Of a stretch of DNA of 64,000 nt, positions 53,438 through 64,000 are shown one piece after another. The translations under genes were made by a program, and so were the position numbers. Every line of letters begins with the position of its first letter. The stretch's first letter is position 1. Under the pieces are notes generated by a model that worked only from the letters and a program-made list of their open reading frames with translations, made no database searches and was not told the origin of the DNA. Location: assembly GCA_036583965.1 (NCBI GenBank), contig JAZBQD010000033.1:19491446-19555445 (forward strand). Direction: 5' to 3'. The DNA comes from Prunella strophiata. Its lineage: Eukaryota > Chordata > Aves > Passeriformes > Prunellidae.

Positions 53438-55134
53438 CCCTTTTTGGTGTCCCTTAATGTGTACTATAGCTATCTCTTCAGGTAATTTTAATGCCTCTAA
53501 AACCTGTAAAATGAATCCCTCATGTACTAATCCTTTTCCTCTTTAATTAAGTAATCTTTCTTCCCAAATTTTTCCAAAGGTATGTACTACTCCAAAGGCA
53601 TACCTCGAATCAGTATATATAGTCCCCTTTTCGTGTGATAAATATTCCAGTGCTCTTTTCAGAACATATAATTCACAGATTTGAGCTGACCAGTTTGAAG
53701 GTAATTTTCCTTTTTCAATAGTTTGCATGTTTTTTCCATCAACTATTGCATACCCTTACATTTTCTTTTCTTGTAGACATCTGGAGGAACCATCTACATA
53801 ATTATTTCCCCTTCTGAAAGAGCTTGTTCTTCAAGATCTTCTCGAACTTTTGTTTGGTATTGTATAATTTCTAGACAATTATGTATTAGGTTATCTGCTG
53901 GTTCTCCATATAAGAATTGAGCTGGATTTAAACTTCTGTTTACTTCTAGTGTCAGGTCATTACTGTCTATCAGGATTGCTTCATATTTTAACATTCTAGA
54001 GTCTGTCAACCATTTTTCAGCCTTCTGATTTAACACATTTCAACTGCATGAGGTGTACTCACAATTAGTTTACCTCCAAAAGTAAGTTTACGACTCTTTT
54101 CTACCAGGATTGCAGTGGCTGCTGTAGCTTGAACACGTACTGGCCAGCAGTGGCTCACTGGATCTAGCATCTTTGATAAATAAGCTACTGGTCTCTTTAC
54201 TCCTCCCCACTCCTGAACCAGAACTCCATGAGCCACCCCTTGTTCTACATTCACGTACAGATGAAAGGGTTTTTCTAACGAGGGTAAGCTTAAAGCTGGT
54301 ATTGAGGCCAGTTTTAACTTAAGTTCTCCTAATTTATCATCATCTTCCTTAGTCCATTTTATATCATCTCCCTCTGTCAATTTTTTATACAAAAATTTTA
54401 CTGCCTGTGTGTACCCGTCAATCCATAATCTACAATATCCCAATAATCCGAGTAGTTTTCTGATTTCTCTCTTTGAAGAGGGAGGGAGAAGGGATAAAGT
54501 TCCTGCAATTCTCTCTGGGTTGAGCTTCCGACTTCCTTTACTTATCAAATGTCCAAGATATTTTACCTCTGATTCTACAAATTGCAACTTCCCTTTTGAT
54601 ACCCTTAATCCTTTTTCCCTGAGAAAATTCAAAGTTTTATAGTAGCCTCACTAACTTCAAATTCAGCTTCCCCAGATAGTAAAAGATCATCCACATATTG
54701 GATAATTTGTATTCCAGGAGGAGAGGGGAAAGTTTGTAGTATTGTTTCTAAAGCCTGCCCAAATAAATTCGGAGACTCTGTGAATCCCTGTGGTAATTTC
54801 GTCCATCTTAATTGCTGCTTTCTCCCAGTTTTCGGATCCTCCCCTTCAAAGGCAAAGATATCTCGGCTCTCCTTGGCTAGTGGACAGGCCCAGAAAGCAT
54901 CTTTAAATCCACTACACTAAACCACTGATGCTGAGGTGGGACTTTACTTAGAAGAGTGTAAGGGTTTGGTACCACTGGGTAGCGAGTTCGAGTTCTTTTG
55001 TTAACCTCCCTCAAATCTTGTACTAATCTATAACTCCCTTCAGGCTTCTTTACTGGGAGAATAGGGGTATTGTGAGGAGACATACAAGGTTCTAATGTCC
55101 CCTCCCTTATTAGTTCTTCTATTACTGGCTTCAA
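53438..55134 (-). pseudogene. Reverse transcriptase and RNase H of pol, minus-strand provirus
   Basis: The reverse transcriptase fingers start in the frame 55134-54877. The catalytic YVDD is at 54686-54697 on the minus strand. Thumb and connection occupy 54632-54030, and RNase H pieces lie at 54036-53794 and 53728-53543. A stop after 54877 and frameshifts near 54640, 54030 and 53760 interrupt the frame. The order agrees with a gammaretroviral pol. Confidence 0.82.
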
Positions 55135-55251
55135 CCCTTCCCGTCCTCCTAATGATATGAGGTACTGACGTACACGTACAGGACAATCTTCTCTCTCAAT
55201 TGTGACCCTTATGGGGTCAATATTTAATCCTCTTCTATTTCCTTCTCCAGC

Positions 55252-55602
55252 TCAAACTTCCTTATTTATTTTTTTCTCATCCTCTTGGCCTAATTTTAAA
55301 ACTTTAGTTGTCATTTTCCCATCTTCTGGTATAACCCCTATTCCTAGTTTCAGTTGTGAGTCTCTTCCCGTTAAGTTACTACCTGCCCCTGGAACTAATA
55401 AGACATCTCCCATCCAAAATTTAGCCTCCCCCTCAATTACCACATCTTTAATGAAACTTTCTCCTTTTGCCCCTGATACTTTTATAGTATCTTTGCTTAC
55501 ACTATAACCTTTTGGAATATTAAGCAGGCAGGTTCTTTCTGCCCCTGTGTCTACTACAAATTCCCATTCTTCTTCTTGGGGACCCACTTTTAAAGTTATC
55601 AC
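55252..55602 (-). pseudogene. Protease of the minus-strand provirus
   Basis: A retroviral aspartic protease with the active-site DTGAE at 55537-55551. It starts ITLKVGPQEEEWEF, in a different frame from the end of gag. The frame is open over 116 codons, but the downstream junction to reverse transcriptase is broken. Confidence 0.8.
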
Positions 55603-55694
55603 AGGCTCCAGATGGTATTTGTCCCCTAAGAAATAGAGCCTTTGATCCCCCTATTCCTCCTCTGTACCCATCTCTTTATAGATTTTCAGATCTA

Positions 55695-56627
55695 TTACCT
55701 GCTTAGGGCAATTTCTCCTATAATGTCCCTCCCTCCCACAGTAATAGCAGACATTCCTGGGATGCTCCTGAGGCTTAGTTTGTATTTGGGTTCTATTTTT
55801 TTCTTTTCCCCTGTCTCTGTGACTTTCATATCTAGGAGTAGTGCCTGTGTGGTTTTGAATGTTTTGAAGTTGTTTTCTCGCATGGTGGCTGCCATAATTT
55901 TTGCTTTCAACTTAGCTTTTTCTTCATCTCTCTGGACATAAACTTTCTGAGCTTCCTTTAGTAAATCATCTAATGGTCTATTATGCCAATCCTCAGTTTC
56001 TTCTACTTTTTTTCTAATATCTGGCCAAGCATTAGTAACAAAGTTAATCCTTAACAATGCTTTTCCCACATCAGTTTCAGAGTCTATTCCAGAATATTGT
56101 TTCATATTTTTCCTAAGCCTTTCTAGCCATTCTGTTGGAGTTTCTTCCTTCTCCTGCTGTGCCTCAAATGCTTTTTTAGCATTTTGTCCTCGAGGTGCTG
56201 CCCCTTTTATTCCCTTGATTATTAAATTATGATATTCATTCATGTTTTTTCTCTCCTCATTATTTTGACCCCACTCAGGGGGTTCAGTCGGCATTTTGTT
56301 TTCTCCGGAGGGCCTCTGTGGATTATCTTTTTCCCAAGATTTTATTCCAGCTGCCCTGATTAATTGCCTTTCTTCCTGAGAAAACATTATTTTCATTATG
56401 GACTGCATCTCTTCCCAAGTATAAATGTTGGAACCTAAAAATTGGTCTAACTGTTCAGCTGTGCCTGTGGGATCCTCTAAGATCCCTTTGATTTCTTTTT
56501 TAAAATTCCTGACTTCAGAAGAAGTCAAAGGGGCATTTACAAACCCCATTCCACCCCCACCCATGGGGACTTCCCTTAGTGGAAGTAGCCCAATCTCTCT
56601 ATCCCATCCTTTTTGGGTTTTATCCTC
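55695..56627 (-). pseudogene. Gag capsid and nucleocapsid, minus-strand provirus
   Basis: Capsid homology runs from the nested LTR border to about 55900. The zinc knuckle CYYCGREGHYRRNC is encoded at 55708-55752 but in another frame than the capsid, so a frameshift lies between them. The homologous stretch at 125-1196 helps to place both. In an intact virus this would form the core shell and bind the RNA genome. Confidence 0.82.
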
Positions 56628-57246
56628 TGTGAAAAATGCATATTACATGATTGGCTTTTCGCAAATATTATATCTATCACGTTGTATTAATTTTGTAGTG
56701 CTATATTGATGTTTTAATAATATAGTAGATATAGTGTTATAGTTAAATTGTGGTTTTTGTAATTAGAGACTATGGATATAAGATTTTTTTACAGGAGGAA
56801 TGGGGTATTCGCACAGAGATAGCAGCCACAGGGTACCCAGATCTCCCAGGGAAGAGAGAATTTATGACTCTTATCAGAAGGAACCAAATCCTTCCTGCAT
56901 TGCTGAGACTGTGAGACGCTGAGAGACTAGGAGTGAGAAGATGACAAAAACCAGATGAAAACCTTTGTTTTAAGTGGAATTTATGCATCATGCATGAATA
57001 TATGAATATGCAACAGGTTATTGCTTTTAAGGGTTAGTCCTTTGTTAAACGGGTGTGCTTTCGGGGCTTGATTAGCCCAGGAGGGCACCCGGACCAGTTC
57101 GTAAGTCTTTGTTTTTATTGTCTCGTATTGTCCTATCTAAACTGTTCAAATTTTATTTACTCTAATTATATTACTATTTTTATAACCATCTTATTTCTAT
57201 TAAACTTTTAAAAATTAAAAAAAACAAGTGATTGGCGTTTTTCACA
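56628..57246 (+). mobile_element. Solo LTR nested in gag in the opposite orientation
   Basis: The same LTR family as the host provirus but on the + strand, from TGTGAAAAATGC to GTTTTTCACA. TCCTC flanks it on both sides (56623-56627 and 57247-57251), a 5-bp target duplication. Removing it would restore continuity with the homologous gag leader at about 135-185. Confidence 0.9.
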
Positions 57247-58158
57247 TCCTCTATAGTCTTTTCCCCGTATTTTGAGGAAGAATTAAAAGAGGGCTGTCTT
57301 TTAACTGAACTTCTCGTGTTTTGGTAAGGCGCTTCCTCCAGAGGGTTCCTCCTAGCCAGGGCCGTGGTTCCCAAGGGAGCGCAGCTCCGGTCAGGAGGGG
57401 GGTGTGGGGCAGGCACAGCCCCGAGCCTCGCTCCTCCAGGGGCGGAGCGCGGGCGGGGTCTGCGGCCGGAGCCGCCGGGGGAGGAGGGGGCGCTGCCGAG
57501 GGGTGCCCGGCTGGGAGCGGGGACAGCCTGCCCTGTGGCTCACTGGCGGCTGGGTCGGCAGCGGCAAAGCGGCAGCGGCCGTGCCCAACGCAGCCGGCAC
57601 GGGCAAGGCTGCCAGGGACTGGGCAGTGGGGGAAGCCACCGGAGATGGGACGGCTGGGACCGACGCGGCCCCCGGCGCGGTCGGGACGGCAGTCATTGAC
57701 CACGCGGCAGGAGGGAACCCCGGCATGGCTGTTAAAGCTGCCGCGGACCAGGCGGCTGGGACGGGGGCAGGACAAATTCACCGGCGGAGCCAGGGCGGGG
57801 ATTGGCAGAGCTGCCGCGAGCAGCAGAGCCCGCACCTGAGACGGGGACTGAATCCGGCAGAGCCGAAGCAGGTGGTGAGCCGGGTCCCGGGATAGACGCC
57901 GGGACAGGATCCGGGACTGGTGGGGCTGACGCAAGCGGCGAGCCAGGTCCCAGGATAGGCAGCTCGGCCGCGAACGGCAGGGGGGCTTGTGGAAGTGGAG
58001 GGGGCAAGATCTGTAAAGGGTCCCACTCTTTTTCCTTTCTTTTTTTCCATTTGTTCCCAGCCTTTTTCTTTCCCCTTTTTCTTTTCTTGTTTTATCTCGG
58101 GGGTTTCTGATACTTTAAAGATTTTTATTCTCCTATAATCTCCTGTCCAACATGTGGC
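57247..58158 (-). pseudogene. GC- and proline-rich middle part of gag
   Basis: It sits between the matrix-like and capsid-like parts, where gammaretroviruses have a short proline-rich p12-type domain. Here the segment is about 0.8 kb, very CG-rich, and encodes repeated Pro/Gly/Ser motifs (GPGSPLASAPPVPDPVPAS). Two near-repeats around ccgggac occur at 57885-57955. The frame is broken. It may be an expanded linker or captured host sequence. Confidence 0.5.
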
Positions 58159-58440
58159 TTATTCTCTTTCTTCTGGATTAAATGTTTCCTTTGAATTTAC
58201 AAAGATATTTAGAGCTTGACAAATCCAATTTTCAAAAGAGCCATATCTAGGCCAATAAACGTGGTCAGATCTTATTTCCTTCTTTGCCCATTCTATCATG
58301 CAAAATTTTATCATCTTTACCTTGTCCTTTCTTCTTGTACAAGGATTTTTATCCCAGTTAGCTAACATAACTCTCAGAGGGCTATCCTGGGGTATTTCTG
58401 TTGGTAATTTCTTGCTCCCTTTTCTCTTTCCTACCTCCAA
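58159..58440 (-). pseudogene. Gag matrix (MA) domain, minus-strand provirus
   Basis: The 94-codon open frame resembles a gammaretroviral matrix domain (PLRVMLANWDKN, then a Trp/Pro motif VYWPRYGSFEN). Matrix targets Gag to the membrane. An in-frame TAG lies just upstream at 58453-58455 and no ATG is present before the domain, so the start of gag has decayed. Confidence 0.6.
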
Positions 58441-58585
58441 CTTACTGTTTTTCTATCACATTTTTCAAGGTCTTATCTATTTTTCCCTTACCCCTGTTTT
58501 TCACTTTCTCTTACAACCTCAATACCACCTTCTTTGAACTCCACGCACAAAAAAATAAAAAAATAAACCTTCTTTTCACTGCTTT

Positions 58586-58616
<31 letters not shown>

Positions 58617-59905
58617 TTTAATACAATACACTTGCCTCCAAGGAGATCTAGTAAAGCTTAAAATAAACAATCTACATTACATACACTTTCATTCATCTAC
58701 ACTCACTCACTTTTATTTTTTTTATATTTCACGCATTCTTTCACACCCTCAAGACACAAAGCAGATTCCTGTTGCCAGAGAATCGTGGGTCCCTGTGCCC
58801 CCCCCCCCCCTCACCTTGGGGTTGGCCTCTGGGCTTCAGTATCACCGGGCCTCTGGGAAGGGCCCTGACTCTGATCGCCTCTGGTTCCAATTCACCTGTG
58901 AGGCTGATTGCGTGCCACTCACACTCTTTTAGCCACAACTTCCTCTACATGCCCAGGGGAAGTATGGCTTGTTTGCAGGTCACTCATACCTTATGCCACA
59001 GCATTCAACCACCCAGAGGTATAATGGCTTGTTTGCAGGTCGCTCATATACATTCTGCCACAGTCCCACCCGCCCAGGACGCTGAGCCTGATTTTGTGTG
59101 TGACTCACTGTCTCACACAACAAAACAATAAGGTACCTTTTACGTTCAAATCACCTATTACAATTTTAGGTGTTACTGGCCAGTCTCGGTGCTCTTGGAT
59201 ATCCCTCAATCCAGCTGCGTTGTCTAACCCCAGATGCTCTTGGGCGTTTTAACCCTCAATCTGGCTATGTTGTTCAACCCCAGATATTCTTGGGTATATC
59301 CTCAACTCGGCAAAATATTTGCTCAACCCTGGGTGCTCTTGGAATTTAAAACCCTCAACCCAGCAGGTTTTTTAGGGGCGCCTTTTGTTTCCTAGTGGAT
59401 TGGGCTAGGAAACACTGCTCCCTTCCTCCGAGGGGTCCAACCCCTCCCTGAGACCCAGTCCCAGCTACCCCGGGGGATTCTCTCATTCCTTTTATCTCTC
59501 GCTTCGTCTCTTTGCTGGCCGTTCTCCTTGCGGAGTTAACGGAAACGCAGCATGGGAGACCCCCACTCACTTGGCAGGTCTGGGATACCCAGCCTGCCTC
59601 TCATTCACACACATTCATCCCCCCATACCTGCCCCCCCTGAAAAGTACATACCAGTCCTTTTTCCTCTCTGGGTTCTTCGTGCGTACTACTACTCTTAGG
59701 GGGCCAATTACCGCGGTTTTAGGGAGCCTTTTCCCCTTTTCTTTGTTTTATTGTCTCCTCTTGTCCACTGATCGTAAACCTGTGTCTGCCAGTCACAGCA
59801 GGGGAAATGGAGCGAGGCTGCCGAACGAGGCAGAACGCGCCTTCCTCAGTCTGACTCTCCTGCAGCACCAGCAGGGAGGTTTTAACCATCCTCTGCTACC
59901 ATAAT
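58441..59905 (-). other. Long 5' leader of the minus-strand provirus
   Basis: About 1.46 kb lies between the 5' LTR and the matrix domain. Read on the minus strand, tggtagcagaggatgg at the LTR edge is the likely primer-binding site; the tRNA was not identified. The leader has a poly(T) run at about 58590-58619, a C run near 58800, and two sets of imperfect tandem repeats (58955-59050 and 59195-59370). No gene is recognised. Confidence 0.5.
59195..59370. repeat. Imperfect tandem repeats of about 60 bp in the leader
   Basis: Three to four copies of a phrase reading roughly ctcttgg...aaccctcaat...gttcaacccagat. A second pair, built on atggcttgtttgcaggtc, lies at 58965-59050. Confidence 0.6.
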
Positions 59906-60532
59906 TGTGAAAAAATGCCAATCACTTGTTTTTTAAAACTTTTAAAAGTTTCATAGAAATAAGATGGTTATAAAAATAGTAATATAATTAGAGTAAATAA
60001 AATTTGAACAGTTTATATAGGACAATATGAGACAATAAAAACAAAGAGTTATGAACCAGTTCAGGTGCCCTCCTGGGCTAATCAAGCCCCGAAAGCACAC
60101 CCATTAACAGAGGATTAACCCTTAAAAGCAATAACCTGTTGCATATTCACATATCCCATGCATGATGCATAAATTCCATTCAAAACAAAGGATTTCATCT
60201 GGTTTTTTTCATTTTTATTTCTCTTAATCCCTCGGTGCCTTACAGACTCAGCAATGCAGGAAGAATTTGGTCCCTTCTGATAAGAGTGATAAATTCTTTC
60301 TTCTCTGAAAGATTTACACATCCTGTAGCTGGTACCTATATGCCAACCCCTCCCTTCCTTTCTTAAAAAAATCTCACATACATGGTTTTTCATTCTAACT
60401 AAAAAAATACAATTTAACCATAAAACTATAGTTACCATACCATTAAAAATATTAATACAACACTACTAATCAATACAATATAATATGTATAGTGAATATC
60501 TGCGTAGAGCCATATAACGTGTACTTTTCACA
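59906..60532 (-). repeat. 5' LTR of the minus-strand provirus
   Basis: Same length as the 3' LTR and nearly the same sequence. It is followed by the ATAAC target duplication at 60533-60537. Confidence 0.92.
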
Positions 60533-60689
60533 ATAACTATACATCAATAAAGCTTCTCTTAATATACACACGATATTCATCCCTTAATTGAGAAACCAAA
60601 TCATCTCATTATCTATCTATTATAGTTTGGATGGAGACCAGGACTAATATGTCGCAAAAGGAAAAGAGGGTACAAAGGTCCCTGGAGTC

Positions 60690-60885
60690 CCCTGCCCTAG
60701 TACCTCAGCCAGTAGGGAAAGGAAGAGGGCAGCATGTGACTGGGACTTTAAAAGGAGGCTGTGTCCTCCAAAACTTTGAGAGAGAAAACCTCACAAGCGG
60801 ATGCCCCAATGGACTCTCTCCCTTTTTTCAAATACAGCTGCAGGACTCCTCTGGCTCCTTTATGAACACTGGCTTTTCACAGCCA
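60690..60885 (+). repeat. Degenerate fragment of the 46723/63199 LTR family
   Basis: It shares phrases such as ctcagccagtagggaaag, aaaaggaggctgtgtcctcc and ggatgcccc with the solo LTR at 63199-63684, but is diverged and incomplete. Confidence 0.6.
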
Positions 60886-61140
60886 GATTTTTATGCACAC
60901 CTGTTTCCTTGTATCAGAGTATCACCAGCCTGCAGTGACTCACTGCCACTCTGGTCTGCAGGAGAAATGGAACTAATTTCCATTAAGGTCTTCCCAGAGG
61001 ATAAAACAAACTCAGAGGAGATAAGCAACCCCTGCAGGCATCCAAACTTCTGAACCAGATGCTGAGTGATGGGCGGAGTGGGTGCATTTCCCTCAGCCTT
61101 CTCCTGAAACTCTGCAGACGGGGACTTGTGCTGCACATAT
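60886..61140 (+). pseudogene. Degenerate c and d exons of unit D
   Basis: Around 61000, attaag|gtcttcccagaggataaaac resembles a d exon, but the module frame meets TAA at once. The upstream c-like part lacks the usual VSAGR. It ends where an insertion begins at about 61139. Confidence 0.5.
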
Positions 61141-61755
61141 GTGTTGGATAATATACCAAGTTTAATTTTTGTTTAATTTCTCTGGTCAGGCTTGGTTTGC
61201 TTTTGCCTTGGGGAAAGGAATTCTAATGTTTTTTTTAAGGGATGTTACACCACTCAAGGGAAATGAGCTTAACATCTCAATGGACTGGGAATAACCCAAA
61301 AGGTACCCAAAAAGATAATGACCATCAAGAACAAATCAATGACCATCAGCAATCATCAAGGAACATCAGCCCCAGATACTACCCCCTGGCATAGTTGGAG
61401 ACACCTGGTCTGGAAAAGGCTGAGAAGGAAATCAAGGACTGTGGACTTTATGAACATCAGGGGCGAAGAAATCCAGGTCCAGTAGGAAAACAAATATGAA
61501 GAACCATGCAACTTGAGACCAGTGAACATTAAACGAATGGACGGTAAAATGGGGTTTGGACTGTAAAAAGTTTGGGGAAAATCTAGTAAAACTCAGGTAT
61601 CATGGTAAGATTTCCTCTGTACACCAGGGCTATGTGTGAATGAAATTATTTCTGATGCACATCCTGGACAGAACATCATCGAGGCCAGAATAAATGCCTT
61701 GATTCTCTGACACTAAAATATTGATGGAGAGCTTTTGTTTTTATCACAGTTTCAG
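61141..61755 (+). mobile_element. Unclassified insertion, LTR-like, in unit D
   Basis: It splits the conserved post-d intron phrase gctgcacat/ctggacatgcc. It starts near tgtgttggataa and has an AATAAA-like site near 61690. The exact ends and the target duplication (perhaps acat) are not resolved. Confidence 0.4.
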
Positions 61756-62543
61756 TGACATCTGGACATGCCATGCTCAGCCCAGTGGGAAGGGATCCAT
61801 TGCAGCCTCACTGCCCCACTGCTGCTTTCCTAGAGGAAGGAATGTTTCCCTGGCAGCTTCGGCTGTAGGAAGGAATGCAATGCCAGACACGGGCTGTGAA
61901 AAACGCCAATCACTTGTGTTAAAATTTTAGAAGTTTAATAGTAATAAAATAGTAATAAAATTAGGACAATAATTTGGACAATCAGAGTTAGGACAATAAA
62001 AGACAAGAAAAAAAAAAAAAAAGAATTAAGGATGTCCAGATGCTCGTGGGCACTAAGGCACAAAATCATGCCTCACTAACAAAGGATTAACACTTAAAAG
62101 CAATAGCCTGTTGCATATTCAAATATCTCATACATTATTCAAAAATTCTTTTCAAACAAAGGGTGTTTTCTGGTTATTGTCAACTTCCCCCCTCATCTTG
62201 TAAATCAATTCCTTTGGCTCCTTGAAACCTGGAAGAAGTCTGGTTTTTCCCAATAAGACGGCAATAATTATTCTTTTGAGCTTTTGGTGTCTTGTTACTG
62301 TTATCTTAATGAAAAGAATTTCTTGATTATTATCCATTCCTAGAGCTAGTTACAAAAAGTATCTGGCATCACATAGTCTCTATTTCAATGTTATGCTATA
62401 GCCTAAAAACTGTATTTACCACACTACTTAAAAGAGATAAATACAACATAACTTTCAAACAAAAAACATATTGTGGTCATTTTAATATTTGTGAAGAGCC
62501 AATCATATAATATGCATTTTTCACCCAGGCACAGACACCAGAG
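61756..62543 (+). pseudogene. Exon e remnant of unit D split by a solo LTR
   Basis: Intron and e-exon sequence at 61756-61894 (ending gatgcc-like agacacgggc) continue at 62526-62543 (ending caccagag|gtaatt). The intron upstream of e is joined to it with a deletion, so the exon is unlikely to work. Confidence 0.55.
61895..62525 (-). mobile_element. Solo LTR of the provirus family inside exon e of unit D
   Basis: It starts TGTGAAAAACGCC like the provirus LTRs in the same orientation. It is flanked by CGGGC (61890-61894) and CAGGC (62526-62530), a 5-bp target duplication with one CpG-type change. It is clearly more diverged than the 49009 and 59906 LTRs. Confidence 0.75.
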
Positions 62544-63198
62544 GTAATTGCTGTGCTGGGCTCAGCCCTCGGCGGGGCTGTGTGGCAGCAGCTCTTCCCC
62601 CAGGCTCTGCTCTTGCACGGCCCAGCAGCAGCCAAAGCTGGAGGCGCCTCGGCTTCGAGGCCTCTGGAGCTCGTTCACAGCCCCGGGGAAACGGGACTCG
62701 TGCACCAACGTCCCTCCCGCTGCAGCTGCTCCAGAGCTGGCCCTGAGTGCCCAGAGGCCCAAGGCACAGGAGCAGCCCCGAGCGGGAGCCCTGCCACGAG
62801 CCCAGGGCCAGAGCCAGCCCTGGCTCCCCACTGGGCAGGGGCTCCCAGGTGTCCATGAGGGGCAGACATTCCCAGAGAGGCTGCAGTGGAGTTGTGGTCA
62901 GTCCATGATTGTCCAAATAACTCTGCTGAGGGTTCTGCTGCTGCTGCCCAGAGCTTTCATTGGCCTCCTAATTGCTGGGCCTTGTCCTGGGGGGCCCGCT
63001 GGGGCTGCAGCCAGTGCTGGCTCCCACTGAGGCTGCCTGGCCAAGAGCAGCCCCAGGGGCACAGGGCAGAGGCAGAGCAAGGTGGGCAGGAGAAAGAGCA
63101 GGGACGAGATTGCCCTTGAAAGGCAGAGGCGCTCTGGGGCCCGCTCCTGGCCAGGGACCCTGCCCAGAGCCGTCCCCTGCCTGCCGGGGCCTTGAGGG
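62544..63198 (+). pseudogene. Unit D introns with the membrane exon deleted
   Basis: The sequence follows the usual e-to-membrane intron until about 62842, then jumps to the membrane-to-tail intron (gcagacattcccag...). The membrane exon is therefore missing, and unit D cannot encode a complete family protein. Confidence 0.65.
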
Positions 63199-63684
63199 TG
63201 AGAGGAATAGTGGACTTGTCTTTACAAATAAGCTATGGGTCTGCTGGTAGATAAGTTAGCACTAGGAGATAAACAAAAACAATGGGAAGGATTCCACTGA
63301 TTGATGAATAGGGAGAGATATTTACTTTTACAAATAAACTCTAGGGTTGCTAGACATTGTAAGATGAAAGAAACACTAGGAAAGATAATCCCTAAATTCT
63401 GTAAGAATTAAAAATTAAGAGGGAGGGTTATACATTAAGGGGAAATCTTCTGTATCAGGCGTTCTGGGAAGTCTGTACCTCTCAAGTACCTCAGCCAATG
63501 GGGAAAGAGAGAGGGAAATGCTGCCGGGAAATTAGGATAAAAAGGAGGCTGCGTCCTCCAAAAATTTGAGAGACCCCAGGGGAATGCCCCATGGACTCTC
63601 CCTTTATTCGAATAAAGTAAAAGGACTCCTCTGTCTCCTTTTTGGGCATAAACCTCTGATCTTTGTGGATTTATTTTCCTAACA
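63199..63684 (+). mobile_element. Solo LTR in the tail intron of unit D
   Basis: It starts TGAGAGGAATAG and ends TTCCTAACA, flanked by AGGG at 63195-63198 and 63685-63688 (4-bp target duplication). The uninterrupted site is seen in genes A, B and C (ccttgaggggcagctg). AATAAA lies near 63612. Confidence 0.9.
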
Positions 63685-64000
63685 AGGGGCAGCTGTCCAG
63701 CTGGGCCAAGCTGTGCCAGCAGCTCCAGCTGTGCTGGGGAGCCTTGCCAGCTCTGGGCCCTGCTGTGCAGGAGGGTCCCTGTGTGCCACTGGCAGCTGGG
63801 GCCTCAGCTACCTCCTCTCTCCACAGGAGCGGCTCTGCAGCTTCCCAAGACCAGCCAAAGAGTTCAGTCAGTGATACCTGGACCTGTCATCAGCCATCTC
63901 CAAGCCAGTGTCCAATGTCCATGCCACAGGTGCATTATCAGCTCATTACTGTGGACGTGCTGCCACCACCCAGAACAGGACCCTCTGTCCCCGAGGTTGC
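63685..64000 (+). pseudogene. Tail exon of unit D, cut by the window end
   Basis: The acceptor ccacag ends at 63826 and the tail is open from 63827 to the window edge. It is most like the gene C tail and includes VHYQLI near 63930. Because unit D lacks a membrane exon, it is listed as a fragment. Confidence 0.6.

Larger units (their letters stand above)
49009..60532 (-). mobile_element. Minus-strand gammaretrovirus-type provirus with paired LTRs
   Basis: Two 627-bp LTRs (59906-60532 as 5' LTR, 49009-49635 as 3' LTR) flank gag, pro, pol and env read on the minus strand. ATAAC lies at 49004-49008 and 60533-60537, a 5-bp target duplication. The LTRs begin TGTGAAAA and end in TTTTCACA or a close variant. 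They differ at only about a dozen positions by eye, so the insertion is fairly recent. A solo LTR of the same family is nested in gag in the opposite orientation. Frameshifts or stops affect gag, pol and env. Confidence 0.93.

Overview
The window looks like an avian, probably songbird, accessory region. It holds gammaretrovirus-type proviruses, several LTR families and an env remnant of alpharetrovirus type. The avian assignment is inference; no host housekeeping gene is present to anchor it. No tRNA, rRNA or CRISPR array was recognised.

The main content is an unrecognised, tandemly duplicated, many-exon gene family on the + strand. Three members can be read from ATG to stop by following splice sites by eye: gene A (10230-17212, 471 aa), gene B (21973-28759, 510 aa) and gene C (35254-45869, 764 aa). 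Each has one signal-peptide exon, then 3 to 5 copies of a five-exon module (called a, b, c, d, e here). A single transmembrane exon and a cytoplasmic-tail exon follow. Nearly every module exon is phase 1-1, so whole exons can be gained or lost without breaking the frame, and the three genes differ in module number and completeness. Gene A and C tails carry an LHYQLI or VHYQLI motif that fits the ITIM consensus. The gene B tail is a different sequence without it. Partial units flank these genes: a tail exon at 1766-2193, A' at 17590-19716, B' at 29690-31620 and D at 60886-64000. The array therefore runs past both window ends.

A 34-bp minisatellite lies directly upstream of exon 1 of genes A (8110-10058, about 57 copies) and C (32644-35075, about 71 copies). 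Only a two-unit stub precedes gene B. Each unit holds two nuclear-receptor-like half-sites (AGGTCA, GGGTCA).

Layout: 1-1196 gag fragment; 1197-1765 unresolved, perhaps LTR; 1766-2193 unit 0 tail; 2194-8105 defective + strand provirus; 8110-10058 minisatellite; 10230-17212 gene A; 17590-19716 A' fragment holding a solo LTR; 19717-20880 env and LTR remnant; 21730-28759 stub and gene B; 29690-31620 B' fragment; 32644-35075 minisatellite; 35254-45869 gene C; 46723-47222 solo LTR; 47821-48960 two LTR-like segments; 49009-60532 a minus-strand provirus with paired LTRs, a 5-bp target duplication and an opposite-strand solo LTR nested in gag; 60690-64000 degraded unit D broken by three insertions.

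Exon structures are hand-derived from reading frame and splice consensus, with no transcript evidence. All retroviral genes seen are disrupted.
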